Shown: positions 28,014-37,113, counted from the stretch's first letter. The stretch is DNA of 64,000 nucleotides from Streptomyces sp. NBC_00358 (GCF_036099295.1 NZ_CP107976.1:992001-1056000); one strand, 5' to 3'. Numbers and translations: made by a program. Notes: generated by a model from the letters alone, not told the origin.

Positions 28014-29138
28014 CTACGGCTTCTTCGCGTCCTTGGTGCGGCGGTGGGAGGAGACTTGTTCGCGGGTGGTCCGCCAGCGCGACCGGGCCTGATCGACCAC
28101 GCTGTCCCACTGACGGCGGACCTCGTCGTCGGAGGGTCGGTCGCCTCCTCGGATCCGGGTGAACTCGTCGCGCATCTCGCGCCCGAGGGCCGCGGACGCG
28201 ACGATGACGAACATGGCGGCGAAGAGCGCCGAGATCATCGCGAAGACGGCGCCCACGGCTCCGTAGCGTGCGGCGTAGGAGTTGAACAGCCGCGGAAGGT
28301 AGACGGTCGCGCCCACCGAGTAGAGCGCGGTCAGGATCCCCGCCGTGATGCCGAACGGCAGCAGGTCGCGCCAGGGGATCCGCTTCGCCGACAGGTCCCA
28401 GCCGCTCCAGACGAGGAAGACGACACTCACCGGGATCTCGCACACCGAGGCCACCACCCCCAGCTTGCTCCCGCCGAGGACCGCGTGGAGCCAGCCGGTG
28501 GCCGCCGCGTAGCCGCCGAGCCCGAGGATCCACCACAGGCCGTTCCTCGTGTTGCGGACGCTGAGCGGGGCCAGTTGCCAGGTCTGCTCGAACAGTCGCT
28601 GCGCCGCGCGCGAGAAGCTCAGCACGGAGATGATCAGGAACACGCCGCCGAAGACACCCACGCTCGCGGTGGTGCCCTCGGCGGGGGCGAGCAGGGACCT
28701 GACCGCCTCGGCGCCCTGGCCGGTGAGTCCGTAGCGCTGGATGATGCGCTCGGCGGCGTCGTAGTCGGAGAAGCTGCTCAGCACGGCGCCGCAGAGGATC
28801 GTGAGCGGGATCAGCGCGGTGAGCGCACTGGATGCCAGGGCCATCGAGCGGTCGAAGCCCACGATCTTCTGGAACCGGTTGATGACCCGCAACGCGAAGG
28901 CGGGACGCAGCCAGAACGTCAGCGTTCTGACGAGGCGCTCGCGATTGATCCCCGCCGTCCTGTCCTCCGAATGTCCGGGCCCGGTCTGGCGCTGCGAGCG
29001 TAACGAAGGCCGTCCGGGCGGAGATGGACGACACGGCGGGGCGGGGGCGTCCGGGCGGGCGATCCGTGTCAGGCCACCCGGTCGGCCGCTACCGTGGGTA
29101 ACCTGGCCGAGCGGGCCGTTCGGTCGGCCGGTCGCCAC
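28014..29138 (-). CDS. YihY/BrkB-family membrane protein
   Basis: A 374-residue inner-membrane protein of the YihY/BrkB family, function unresolved. The core begins at LRPAFALRVINRFQ and has about six hydrophobic helices, among them ALASSALTALIPLTILCGAV, GVFLIISVLSF, WWILGLGGYAAATGWL and FAMISALFAAMFVIVASA. A charged C-terminus ends DAKKP. The GTG at 29138 is 25 bases after the stop of the upstream phosphatase gene, but has no good ribosome site. The first 60 or so residues are Pro/Arg-rich and unlike the family, so the true start may be an unusual codon further in. Confidence 0.78.
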   Translation of the reverse strand: MATGRPNGPLGQVTHGSGRPGGLTRIARPDAPAPPCRPSPPGRPSLRSQRQTGPGHSEDRTAGINRERLVRTLTFWLRPAFALRVINRFQKIVGFDRSMALASSALTALIPLTILCGAVLSSFSDYDAAERIIQRYGLTGQGAEAVRSLLAPAEGTTASVGVFGGVFLIISVLSFSRAAQRLFEQTWQLAPLSVRNTRNGLWWILGLGGYAAATGWLHAVLGGSKLGVVASVCEIPVSVVFLVWSGWDLSAKRIPWRDLLPFGITAGILTALYSVGATVYLPRLFNSYAARYGAVGAVFAMISALFAAMFVIVASAALGREMRDEFTRIRGGDRPSDDEVRRQWDSVVDQARSRWRTTREQVSSHRRTKDAKKP

Positions 29139-29163
29139 GGGTGCCGGCCGGTGGTCCGCGCGC

Positions 29164-31263
29164 TCAGAAGTCGTCCTCGGAGAGGGCGACCTCCGCCCAG
29201 ATCGTCTTGCCGCGTGCCTCGGGCCGGGTCCCCCAGCGCCGGCTGACCTGCCAGGTGAGGTACAGGCCCCGGCCGCCCTCGTCGACCTCCTCGGCGTGCC
29301 GCAGGTGGGGCGCGGTACTGCTGTCGTCGGTCACCTCGCAGACGATCGCGGACCCGTCGAGGATGAGGCGCACGTCGATGGGACCGTCCGAGTACCGGAC
29401 CGCGTTGGTGACGAGTTCGCTGACCACCAGCGTGGTGGTGAAGGCGTGCTGCTCCAGGCCCCAGTCCGCCAGCGCGCTCTCGGTGCGGGCGCGCGCGTCG
29501 GCCACGGACGCGGGGTGGTTGGGCAGCGTCCACGACGCGACCTGGGCCGGTCCGAGGACGCGGGTACGGGCCAGCAGCAGGACGGCGTCGTTCTCCACCT
29601 GTTCCGGCGTGAGCTGGTACAGCACCTCGTCGCAGATCTCCTGCAGCGGCCGGTCGGCCGGCAGCAGCGCGTCGCTGATGCGGGCCAACTGCTCCTGGGG
29701 GTCGTCCGAGACGGCACGCAGCATGGCGGTGTTGGACAGCAGGAGGATGCTGCCCTCGGCGAGTTCGAACTCGGCGGTGCCGTACTTCGCCAGACCACGG
29801 CCGAGCGACGGTCCCGCGGGCACCATGGCGTACTCGACGGTGCCGTCGGGCACGGCCACCACCGGAGGCGGATGCCCGGCACTCGCGACGGCGCAGCGGC
29901 GGGTGACGGGGCTGTAGACGAGGTAGAGGCAGGTGGTGTCCTCCGGGCCGTCGTCGTCGGCCATGGGGTCCAGCCGGTCGGGCCGTTCTCCGCGCAGGCG
30001 CGTCACCAGGGCGTGCAGCCGTTCCAGGACCTCGTCGGGAGCCAGGTCGAGGACGGCGAGCGCGCTGATCGCGGCCCTCACCTCGCCCATCGTGGCGGCG
30101 GCCCGCAGACCCCGGCCCGCCGTGTCGCCCGTCACCAGGGCCACCCTCGCTCCGGACAGCGGGATCACGTCGAACCAGTCCCCGCCCGCGCCGAGCGGGC
30201 AGTAGCTGTAGGCGGTCTCCACCGCGGCATGGCCGTGGACCCGGGCCGGCCGGAGACTGAGCTGGAGGATGCGGGCGGCGGATCGCTCCCTGGTGTAGAG
30301 CCGGGCGTTGTCCAGACACAGGGCCACGCGATCGGCGAGTTCGGCGGCGAGCGCGAGTTCGCCCTCGTCGAAGCCGTGCGGCGTGCGGTCCCGGTAGCAG
30401 TGCGCCACCCCGATCACGGAACCGCGGGCGGCCAGCGGCAGCACGAGCAGCGAGTGGGCCCCGCCTTCGATCATGCGGCGCCCCCGTACCGGTTCCCTGC
30501 GCAGCCAGTCCGCGTCCGGGCTCAGCTGCTCGATCCTGCGGGGCGCGAGGTCGGACAGGCACTGGGAGAAGGGGGTCGCCGACGACAGGCCGATCGCCTC
30601 ACCGATGGAGGGAAGGTACTGCTCGGCGCCCGGAGCGACGGAACGACGGCCCGTGCACCGCAGGGCCCCGTACTCCATGACGGTGCCCGGCGCGGAGACC
30701 TCGCCCCGCAGGACGGAGTCCAGGACCTCGATCACCACCGTGTCGGCGAGCGCGGGCACCACCTCGTCGGCGAACTCCTGCGCCGTACGGAAGATGTCCA
30801 GCGTCGTACCGATGCGCCCGCTCGCCCGCTCCAGCAGGGCGAGCCGCGCCGCCGCCCGTTTGCGCTCGGTGATGTCCACGACCGCGGTCGCCAGCCCGAG
30901 GACGCCGCCGGCCGCGTCCTCCAGCCGGAAGCAGGAGACCGACAGGACGATCTCGGGCTGGTCGGGCCTCAGATGGCCGCGCACCTCGACATCCAGCGCC
31001 GGCACCCCGGTGTCCAGCACCTCCAGCACGGTCGACTCGTAGTTTCCCGTGTAGAAGTCACCGGCCCATTCCCTGGGGTGCCGGCCCAGTGCCTCCTCCA
31101 GGGCGAACGCCTGGACGTAGCGGGCCGCCGTGTTGAACCGCACCAGGCGAAGCTGCGTGTCGAGGACATGCAGGCCAACGGTCGACTCGGAGAAGAGCGC
31201 CCCGAGCACAGCCTCGTCCAGCTCCGACCCCGGTCGGCCATGTCCGCCCAGCGATGCATCCAT
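29164..31263 (-). CDS. PAS-GAF-PP2C-HATPase protein with altered catalytic motif
   Basis: A 699-residue member of the same group as the two genes to its right in order of the map. It has one PAS (about 20-145), GAF (about 150-310), PP2C (about 330-550) and HATPase (about 565-695; VVSELVTNAVRYSDGPIDV, DEGGRGLYLTWQVS). AGGDWFDVIPL and VTGDTAGRG are intact, but the third metal-binding motif, YTDGLVE in both paralogues, reads LSNTAMLR here, so its Asp is Asn. Phosphatase activity may be weak or lost, leaving sensing and kinase roles. ATG 31263 has GGAAG upstream; TATAGG on the minus strand at 31293-31288 could be its -10. The BrkB-like gene follows after 25 bases. Confidence 0.88.
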   Translation of the reverse strand: MDASLGGHGRPGSELDEAVLGALFSESTVGLHVLDTQLRLVRFNTAARYVQAFALEEALGRHPREWAGDFYTGNYESTVLEVLDTGVPALDVEVRGHLRPDQPEIVLSVSCFRLEDAAGGVLGLATAVVDITERKRAAARLALLERASGRIGTTLDIFRTAQEFADEVVPALADTVVIEVLDSVLRGEVSAPGTVMEYGALRCTGRRSVAPGAEQYLPSIGEAIGLSSATPFSQCLSDLAPRRIEQLSPDADWLRREPVRGRRMIEGGAHSLLVLPLAARGSVIGVAHCYRDRTPHGFDEGELALAAELADRVALCLDNARLYTRERSAARILQLSLRPARVHGHAAVETAYSYCPLGAGGDWFDVIPLSGARVALVTGDTAGRGLRAAATMGEVRAAISALAVLDLAPDEVLERLHALVTRLRGERPDRLDPMADDDGPEDTTCLYLVYSPVTRRCAVASAGHPPPVVAVPDGTVEYAMVPAGPSLGRGLAKYGTAEFELAEGSILLLSNTAMLRAVSDDPQEQLARISDALLPADRPLQEICDEVLYQLTPEQVENDAVLLLARTRVLGPAQVASWTLPNHPASVADARARTESALADWGLEQHAFTTTLVVSELVTNAVRYSDGPIDVRLILDGSAIVCEVTDDSSTAPHLRHAEEVDEGGRGLYLTWQVSRRWGTRPEARGKTIWAEVALSEDDF

Positions 31264-31365
31264 GACACTTCCGTAGACCGTTACCCGCCTATACATTCCG
31301 GTTTGCCAGAGTTCCACCATATTCGCTCATCGGCGGCGCGCGACCCGGGAGCCGGCGGCCGTCGC

Positions 31366-31408
31366 TCCGGCGCGCTGCCCGAGCACCCGTGACGGGCAGC
31401 GCGCCGGA
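31366..31408 (-). terminator. Hairpin downstream of the GH64 gene
   Basis: TCCGGCGCGCTGCCCG at 31366-31381 pairs with its complement at 31393-31408 (16 bp, 11-base loop). It begins immediately after the GH64 stop, on the minus strand. Confidence 0.8.
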
Positions 31409-31411
31409 ACC

Positions 31412-32611
31412 CTAGAACGGCGTCAGGGTCACGCGGATCGCCGTGGGCGCGGTGTCCTGGATGTAGGAGGCGAAGTCGGCGACGTCGTCGAAGGCGAAGC
31501 CGTAGGCCTTGCCGTCCTCGGTGGCCGCGTGAATGGCCTTGGAGTAGTGGTTGGTGAGGTCGGTCCGGTAGAAGTCGGCCGCAGAGGTGGTCGGTTGGGC
31601 CGGGTTGCTGAGCAGCGTGGAGCGGTTGAACCCGGCCCCGAGCACCGCGGCCACCGGGCCGGTCGTGCCGTCGTTGGGGGCGGCCAGCGTTCCGTCGCAG
31701 AAGAGGACGTCACGGGTGGAGGGCTTGGCGAACGAGACGGAGGCGGGTCCGTCGAACGTGAACCGGTCCGCGCGCACCCGGCCGGTGAACGTGCCCGCGT
31801 TGGTGGTGACGGTCAGGTCCTTGCCCGTGTACGTGCTCCACACCTCGTCGATGTACGGGGCGAAGTAGTCCTTGGCGAACAGACCGGAGTCGAGGCCGTG
31901 CCCGGGGGCGATGACGCGGAGGTCGTCCACCACCAGGGGCGCGAAGTCCTCGATCTGCTTCACCGCGGCGAAGGCGGCGGCCCGTCCGCCGTCACGGACC
32001 GTTCCGGTGGTCTGCACCTTGTCACCGCTCAGCCGGATGCTCATGGGCACGCTGAACATGTCGACCATGGTCGTGTTGCAGAACATGCCGGCGGCGTTGT
32101 GCGTGAACTCGGCGCAGTCGTGCAGCACCTTGAAGCTGGGGTCGGAGGTGACCCAGCCGGCCGGGTACTGGAGGGCCGCGTTGCCGTTTCCGTCCTTGAC
32201 CGCCTTGAACTTCAGCTTCTCGCCCAGCGCCACATAGATGCGTCCGGACATGTACGGGAGGCTGAGCTGCGTCTCTCCGCTCCCGGCCAGCGTGAGCGCG
32301 TAGTCGGTGAACCCGTCCGCGCCGTTGTCCGAGAGCGCGATCGGCGCCAGGGTGCCGTCCTGGGTGACCCGGACCTGCTGGCCGTCCTGGTTGCCGACGA
32401 TGTACACGTACACCGACTGGTTGCCGAACGAGCCGCTGTTGTTGACGATCGTCAGCGGGAGCGAGCCCGCGGCCGCCTTGGTGGCGGCGTCCGTCGTTCC
32501 CGCCATGGCGTACGGCGCGATCGCCGCGATGGCGGGCGCGGCCACGGCCGCGCCGCCGAGAGCGAACAGCACCTTGCGGCGGGACAGGTTGCGCTGGTGA
32601 CGAGGCGTCAT
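31412..32611 (-). CDS. Secreted GH64 beta-1,3-glucanase
   Basis: A 399-residue exported endo-beta-1,3-glucanase of glycoside hydrolase family 64, which cuts laminarin and fungal wall glucan. A Tat signal is seen: RNLSRRKVLFALGG with the twin Arg, ending near APYAMA. The mature part starts LPLTIVNNSG and carries the family text GRIYVALGEKLKF, CAEFTHNAAGMFCNTTMVDMF, HYSKAIHAATEDGKAYGFAF and the terminal VTLTPF. No carbohydrate-binding module is attached. ATG 32611 is preceded by AAGGAG. It lies 80 bases downstream of the GH16 gene and is probably in the same operon, so the two enzymes attack one substrate together. Confidence 0.92.
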   Translation of the reverse strand: MTPRHQRNLSRRKVLFALGGAAVAAPAIAAIAPYAMAGTTDAATKAAAGSLPLTIVNNSGSFGNQSVYVYIVGNQDGQQVRVTQDGTLAPIALSDNGADGFTDYALTLAGSGETQLSLPYMSGRIYVALGEKLKFKAVKDGNGNAALQYPAGWVTSDPSFKVLHDCAEFTHNAAGMFCNTTMVDMFSVPMSIRLSGDKVQTTGTVRDGGRAAAFAAVKQIEDFAPLVVDDLRVIAPGHGLDSGLFAKDYFAPYIDEVWSTYTGKDLTVTTNAGTFTGRVRADRFTFDGPASVSFAKPSTRDVLFCDGTLAAPNDGTTGPVAAVLGAGFNRSTLLSNPAQPTTSAADFYRTDLTNHYSKAIHAATEDGKAYGFAFDDVADFASYIQDTAPTAIRVTLTPF

Positions 32612-32691
32612 GTGACGTGTGCTCCTTGGTGCTTGTGCCTCGGGGAGGCGGTGGGGGGAGGTAGGGCTGAGGAACTCGTGGGGTCGGCGGG

Positions 32692-33969
32692 TCAGCCGAG
32701 GGTCCACTTCTGGTTGGCGGTTCCGCCGCAGGTCCAGATCTGCAGACGGGTGCCGTCGGCCGAGGAGCCGTCCTTGGCGTCGAGGCACTTGCCCGAGCCG
32801 GTGTTCGTCAGATCGCCGGCGGAGGTCAGGGTCCACTGCTGCGCCTTCGTGCCGTTGCAGCCGTAGAGCTGAACCGGCGCTCCGTTGTCCGTGGAGGCGG
32901 CGCGTACGTCGAGGCACTTGCCCAGGGCTCGTACGGTGCCGTCGCCGCTCACGGTCCACTTCTGGGCGTCGGCCCCGTTGCAGCCGTGGAGCTGGATCGG
33001 CGTCTCGTCGGCGCTGGAGGCACCCGCCACGTCGACGCACATGCCGCCGATGCCCTTGATGGCGCCTGTGGTGCCGGTCCCGGTGGTGGGCTGGGCGGTG
33101 TCGGCGCTGGTGACCCGTACGTAGTCGACGGTCATGGTCTGCGGGAAGGACGTGCCGGAATCCGGGCTGCCGGGCCAGTCACCCCCGACGGCGAGGTTCA
33201 GGATGGCGAAGAACGGGTGGTCGTAGACCCACTTGTTGCCGTTCACGTCGGCCGGTGTGCGGGTCTCGTACTTCTGCCCGTCCACGGACCAGGTGATGGC
33301 TGTGGGGCTCCAGTCGACGGCGAAGACGTGGAAGTCGTCCGCGAAGGCCTTGCCGCCGGGCAGGGTGTACGCGGCACCGATACCGCCCGCGCCGGAGTAT
33401 CCCGGGCCGTGGATGGTGCCGTGCACGGTGCCGGGTTCCTTGCCGACGTTCTCCATGACGTCGATCTCGCCGCTGTTCGGCCAGCCCGCGCTGTCCAGGT
33501 TGTCGCCCAGCATCCAGAAGGCCGGCCAGACACCCTGCCCGCGCGGCACCTTGATGCGCGCCTCGAACCTCCCGTACGCCTGGGTGAAGGTCCGTGCGGT
33601 GTTGAGCCGGGCCGAGGTGTACTGGCAGGTGCCGTTCCAGCACTGGAGTCCGCTGTCGCCGTTCTTGCGCGCGGTGATCACCAGGTGGCCGTCGCCGTCG
33701 AGGGCGGCGTTGTCCGGACTCTTCGTGTAGTACTGCAGCTCGTGATTGCCGTTGCCCGAACCACCGGTCTCCAGCGTCCACTTGGCGGTGCTCGGCGCGC
33801 TTCCGGCGGCTCCGTCGAATTCGTCGGACCAGGTCTGCACGGCGGAAGCGGCATGGGCCCGGTTCACGGCGGGACCCGTGGTGGTGAAGAGGACGCCACC
33901 GGCGACGCCTGTGGCGAGCAGCAACGCCAGCCCTCCGAGGGACCATCGACGTGCGCGATGAGCAGCCAT
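32692..33969 (-). CDS. Secreted GH16 beta-glucanase with ricin-B-type CBM13
   Basis: A 425-residue exported endoglucanase, glycoside hydrolase family 16. The signal peptide ends near NRAHA-AS. The catalytic jelly roll spans about 45-290 with the ExDxxE signature GEIDVMENVG at E168, D170 and E173 (nucleophile, helper and acid/base in the family). A Thr/Gly linker leads to a C-terminal beta-trefoil (about 305-425) with three QxW units (QKWTV, QQWTL, QKWTLG), typical of CBM13. The preferred substrate is probably beta-1,3-glucan given the GH64 neighbour. ATG 33969 opens the signal peptide. A LacI-type palindrome lies 83 bases upstream. Confidence 0.92.
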   Translation of the reverse strand: MAAHRARRWSLGGLALLLATGVAGGVLFTTTGPAVNRAHAASAVQTWSDEFDGAAGSAPSTAKWTLETGGSGNGNHELQYYTKSPDNAALDGDGHLVITARKNGDSGLQCWNGTCQYTSARLNTARTFTQAYGRFEARIKVPRGQGVWPAFWMLGDNLDSAGWPNSGEIDVMENVGKEPGTVHGTIHGPGYSGAGGIGAAYTLPGGKAFADDFHVFAVDWSPTAITWSVDGQKYETRTPADVNGNKWVYDHPFFAILNLAVGGDWPGSPDSGTSFPQTMTVDYVRVTSADTAQPTTGTGTTGAIKGIGGMCVDVAGASSADETPIQLHGCNGADAQKWTVSGDGTVRALGKCLDVRAASTDNGAPVQLYGCNGTKAQQWTLTSAGDLTNTGSGKCLDAKDGSSADGTRLQIWTCGGTANQKWTLG

Positions 33970-34291
33970 GGCTGAACACACCTTGTCTGTGGGGAGGTTG
34001 AACCCGTGCTCCGGCCCGAACTCGCTGTTCGGGCGACGAGGACGCATCGATGAGAGCGCTCTCGTGCCAGCGGTGGACGGCACCGGTGGGCCCCGATGCT
34101 ACGCACGAGTTGTTGAGAGTCCAACTGACGTCCGAGTACACCAAATGGCTCTGAGCTGGGGTTACTTGCGGAAGCACAGGGTGCCCAGGGTTACTTAAGA
34201 CGCGTTTAACCCGCACTTAAGAAGGCGCGTTCCGCTTCCGCGGCGCCATCCGCCCGGTCTGTCGTGGATCCGCCCGATCGGCCACCCGAGT
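33970..34291. other. Leader of the glucanase operon
   Basis: No gene is supported. It contains the palindrome at 34052-34063. It also has an AT-richer stretch (34110-34225) with two GGGTTACTT copies (near 34158 and 34188) and paired CTTAAG sites. Confidence 0.5.
34052..34063 (-). promoter_or_regulatory. LacI/CebR-type operator GAGAGCGCTCTC
   Basis: A perfect 12-bp palindrome with the central GAGCGCTC core of CebR boxes (TGGGAGCGCTCCCA is the known form). It is positioned upstream of the GH16-GH64 pair. A glucan-responsive LacI-family repressor is the likely binder. Confidence 0.6.
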
Positions 34292-36055
34292 TCAGTTCAC
34301 TTCCGGCCGGCGGCGCTCGCCCCCCGTTCCGGACCAGCGGTACACGAACGTCGGGAAGTCCTCACCCGTCTCTCGTCTCCAGGCCGGTACGACCGTGTCC
34401 CGGTGCTCCGCGAGGGCCTGGGCGAAGGCGGCCACGCAGCGGACGTGGACGTCCGACCTGTCGGTACGTCGGGTGAGAGCCAGCAGGGAGCGCAGGGCGA
34501 GGACCGCGTCGTCGGTACGGCCGTCGGCCAGGTGGGCATCGGCCGCCGCCCCGAGTGTGCGGGCGAGACCGATATGGGTGCCCCCGAGGTCGGCGGCGTG
34601 GCGGCCGGTCCCGGCAGCCTCCGAGGCCTCCGAGGCTGCCGCCAGGATGCTCTCCGACTCCTCGTAGCAGGCCACAGCCGCCCCGAGGTCGCCGTTGCGG
34701 CGGAGGGCACGGCCGAGCAGACGGAGACGGCGGGCTGTCAGGGCGTGGTGGGCGAGCCAGTCGGACTCGGCCAGGCGGCGGGTGAGGGCGACCGCCTCCC
34801 GGGCGTCCCCGATGGCGCCGTCGAGGTCCCCGTCGTCCCCCCGCAGACGGCTCAGGTTCGCCAGCATCCGGGCGAGCCTCGGCTCATGGGCGGCGGGGTC
34901 CAGGTCCGCGGCGCGTCGCTGCGCCGCCACGCCACGCTCACTCGCCCGCAGCGCCGAGGAACGGTCGCCCGAAGCGTCCTGGCAGTCGGCCAGCCGCTCA
35001 AGACAAGCGGCCAGGAGCGGGTCGTAGACGTCGGGCCGCTGGGCCGCGAGGGCGGCGCACAGGTCGACCGCTTCCCGGCGCGCACCCAACTCGGCCGCCG
35101 ACTCGCCCAGTTCACCGAGCTCGTCGGCAAGACAGTCGAGCGCCGTGATCAGCGACGGCTCCCCCGCCCCCCGGTCCCGGCCTGCCAGGTTCCGGGCCTC
35201 GGCGACGGCTTCCTCCGCGGTCGTCCGCGCCGCCGGCAGGTCTCCGGTGGCCTCCAGGCAACGGGCCAGGTCCGTGAGAAGCCGTACCCGCGAAGACCGT
35301 GCGGTGTCGGGCAAGGCCCACAGGATCATCGGGTCCGTGGCGTCCCTCGCCTCCCGCCCGACGGACAGCGCCTCCTCGTACCGGCCTGACGCCCGCAATC
35401 GGCTGGTCAGTTCACCCAGTACGAGCACCCGCAGCAGCGCCACGCGACCCAGTTCCCCTGTCGACACAGTCCGCAGCAGCCCGGCGCACTCCTCGTAGGC
35501 GGCCACGGACTCCTCGGAGCGGTCCAGGGCGGCCAACACCATTGCGTACGTGCGCAACGCCCTCGGCAGACCGCCGAGGGCACGATCCCGGCGTGCGGGA
35601 AGAAGCCGGCGGTAGGCGGCCACGCACTCCTCCGCCGGGCCGAGCGCGTCGTCCGGTCGGGCCAGTTCGAACCGCGCCTGCGCCTGGAGAAGAAGCAGGA
35701 ACGCCCGCTGCGCCGGCGACCACCGCGCGCCCGGTACGGCCATTGCCGCGTCCAACGCCGTGCGGGACTCCTCGCTGCGGCCGACGAGCTGCAGCGCGTG
35801 GCCGTGCAGGACCAGACTGCGGGCCAGGTCGTCCCGGTGTCGCGGCCGGGGGGCCGCCGTCTCGACGAGCGCCCGGCACACGGCCACCGCCTCCTCGGCC
35901 CAGGCCAGCCGTCGTTGCGGCGACGGAGGCCGCAACAGCACCCTGTAGGGGACGACGCAGCGCATCAGCGCGGCGCCGTGCAGCCGCCGCCCCGAACGTG
36001 TGTTCAACCGGGCCGCCGCCCGGGACAGCGGCAGCAGTGTGCGCACCAGACCCAT
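34292..36055 (-). CDS. TPR-repeat protein
   Basis: A 587-residue cytosolic protein made almost wholly of degenerate tetratricopeptide-like helical pairs, for example ARSLVLHGHALQLVGRSEES, RALRTYAMVLAALDRSEESV, YEEALSVGREAR, ALDCLADELGELGES and ARTLGAAADAHLADGRTDDAV. No enzymatic or DNA-binding domain is visible. Streptomyces carry many such proteins; some are fused to NTPases, but this one is not. ATG 36055 has GGGGAGG at good spacing. It lies downstream of a decayed protease with a terminator facing it. Likely a protein-interaction scaffold; the partner is unknown. Confidence 0.8.
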   Translation of the reverse strand: MGLVRTLLPLSRAAARLNTRSGRRLHGAALMRCVVPYRVLLRPPSPQRRLAWAEEAVAVCRALVETAAPRPRHRDDLARSLVLHGHALQLVGRSEESRTALDAAMAVPGARWSPAQRAFLLLLQAQARFELARPDDALGPAEECVAAYRRLLPARRDRALGGLPRALRTYAMVLAALDRSEESVAAYEECAGLLRTVSTGELGRVALLRVLVLGELTSRLRASGRYEEALSVGREARDATDPMILWALPDTARSSRVRLLTDLARCLEATGDLPAARTTAEEAVAEARNLAGRDRGAGEPSLITALDCLADELGELGESAAELGARREAVDLCAALAAQRPDVYDPLLAACLERLADCQDASGDRSSALRASERGVAAQRRAADLDPAAHEPRLARMLANLSRLRGDDGDLDGAIGDAREAVALTRRLAESDWLAHHALTARRLRLLGRALRRNGDLGAAVACYEESESILAAASEASEAAGTGRHAADLGGTHIGLARTLGAAADAHLADGRTDDAVLALRSLLALTRRTDRSDVHVRCVAAFAQALAEHRDTVVPAWRRETGEDFPTFVYRWSGTGGERRRPEVN

Positions 36056-36185
36056 CAGTGCCTCCCCCGCGGGATCCTCAACCAGAGGACGCCCGAGCGC
36101 CCGGACCGGTTGCCCGGGCAGCGTGGACTCCGGAACATCCGGTGAGCACCGGCGCGTTGACCGGCGGAGGTCCGGGGGAACGCGA

Positions 36186-36253
36186 ACGGAGGCTGTCGCC
36201 CCATCGGCCGCCTTGGGGTGGGCGGCGTGACGGCTCGGGGCGACAGCCTCCGT
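36186..36253 (-). terminator. Long hairpin after the subtilisin remnant
   Basis: ACGGAGGCTGTCGCCCC at 36186-36202 pairs perfectly with its complement at 36237-36253 (17 bp). The 34-base loop contains a smaller GCCGCC/GGCGGC stem. It starts 8 bases past the stop of the decayed protease. Confidence 0.85.
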
Positions 36254-36260
36254 GTACGTA

Positions 36261-36905
36261 CTACTTCAGGCCGTAGGCGCGGATCACCTCCTGGGTGATC
36301 CGGTTGCCCGCGTCGTCCCAGCCCTCGGCCTTGAGCGACACGTAGCCGTGGTGCGGGGCGTCGTAACGGGCGGTCCAGGTACCGGACTTGCCGTCGGTTC
36401 CGACCGGTGTCCAGGTCGCGCCGTCGTCGTACGACACCGCCAGTGTGGCGCCCTGGAGTGGCGCTGCGACCACCAGTAGGTGCCTCCGTTGGCGGGGCGC
36501 GGAGTCCTGACCATAGCCCTCGTCGGAGAGCACCTTGCCGATCAGCAGGTCGGCGCCGGGCGCGACGCCCTTCTCCGCGCCGTCCGAGGCGGCCCCGCTG
36601 CCGCCGACGGTGGAGGCGGTGTGGGTGCCGTGGCCGTGTCCGTCCTCGGTGGTCTCGTCGGGGACGAAACTCCGCGACGCGCCGACCCGTCCGGCCAGGT
36701 CGGGGTGGTGGGAGTCGGTACCGGTGTCCAGGGCGGCGACCTTGACGCCCTTGCCGTCATAGCCCTTGTCCCAGGCGGCGGGTGCGCCGATCTGCGCGGT
36801 GCTGTCCTTCAGGGTGGCCTTGACGCGGCCGTCCAGCCAGATCTTCGACAGCCGGTCGCCGAGCCGGGCGGAGACGAGGCCATTCGCGACGCCCTGGCCG
36901 CACAG
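36261..36905 (-). pseudogene. Decayed subtilisin-like (S8) serine protease
   Basis: Remnant of a secreted S8 protease. Recognisable on the minus strand are the end of the prodomain (LSKIWLDGRVKATLKDSTAQ), the Asp region (GKGVKVAALDTGTDSHHPDL) and the His region (DGHGHGTHTASTVGGSG). The text then jumps after KVLSDEGYGQ to the C-terminal tail (YDDGATWTPV...TQEVIRAYGLK). The whole catalytic Ser half is missing, and no signal peptide or full propeptide lies upstream. A shifted frame carries PANGGTYWWSQRHS before the tail, so a frameshift near 36450-36490 accompanies the deletion. It cannot be an active protease. Confidence 0.85.
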
Positions 36906-37073
36906 CACGTCGAAGGCCCCTGGGGTGCGCTTCCGCGCATGTCCGGTACACGTGCCCGGGGCGTCTCGGGCGCAGACGGGCCCGACCCTGCTCGGCGTCG
37001 CCGGCCTACCGACGCCCCTGCCTCCGACGACCTTCGACGCGGCCGGGCGAGCCGACTCCGACGACCGCCGCCT

Positions 37074-37113
37074 CCGGCTTCCGGCTTCCGGCTTCCGGCT
37101 TCCGGCTTCCGGC
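37074..37113. repeat. Heptanucleotide microsatellite (CCGGCTT)n
   Basis: Five exact CCGGCTT units (37074-37108) and a partial sixth. It lies between the protease remnant and the kinase gene. Confidence 0.9.

Noticed and set aside
25675..29034. A 1119-residue minus-strand open frame across the second phosphatase
   Set aside because: It overlaps a complete PAS/GAF/PP2C gene in antisense and has no recognisable fold.
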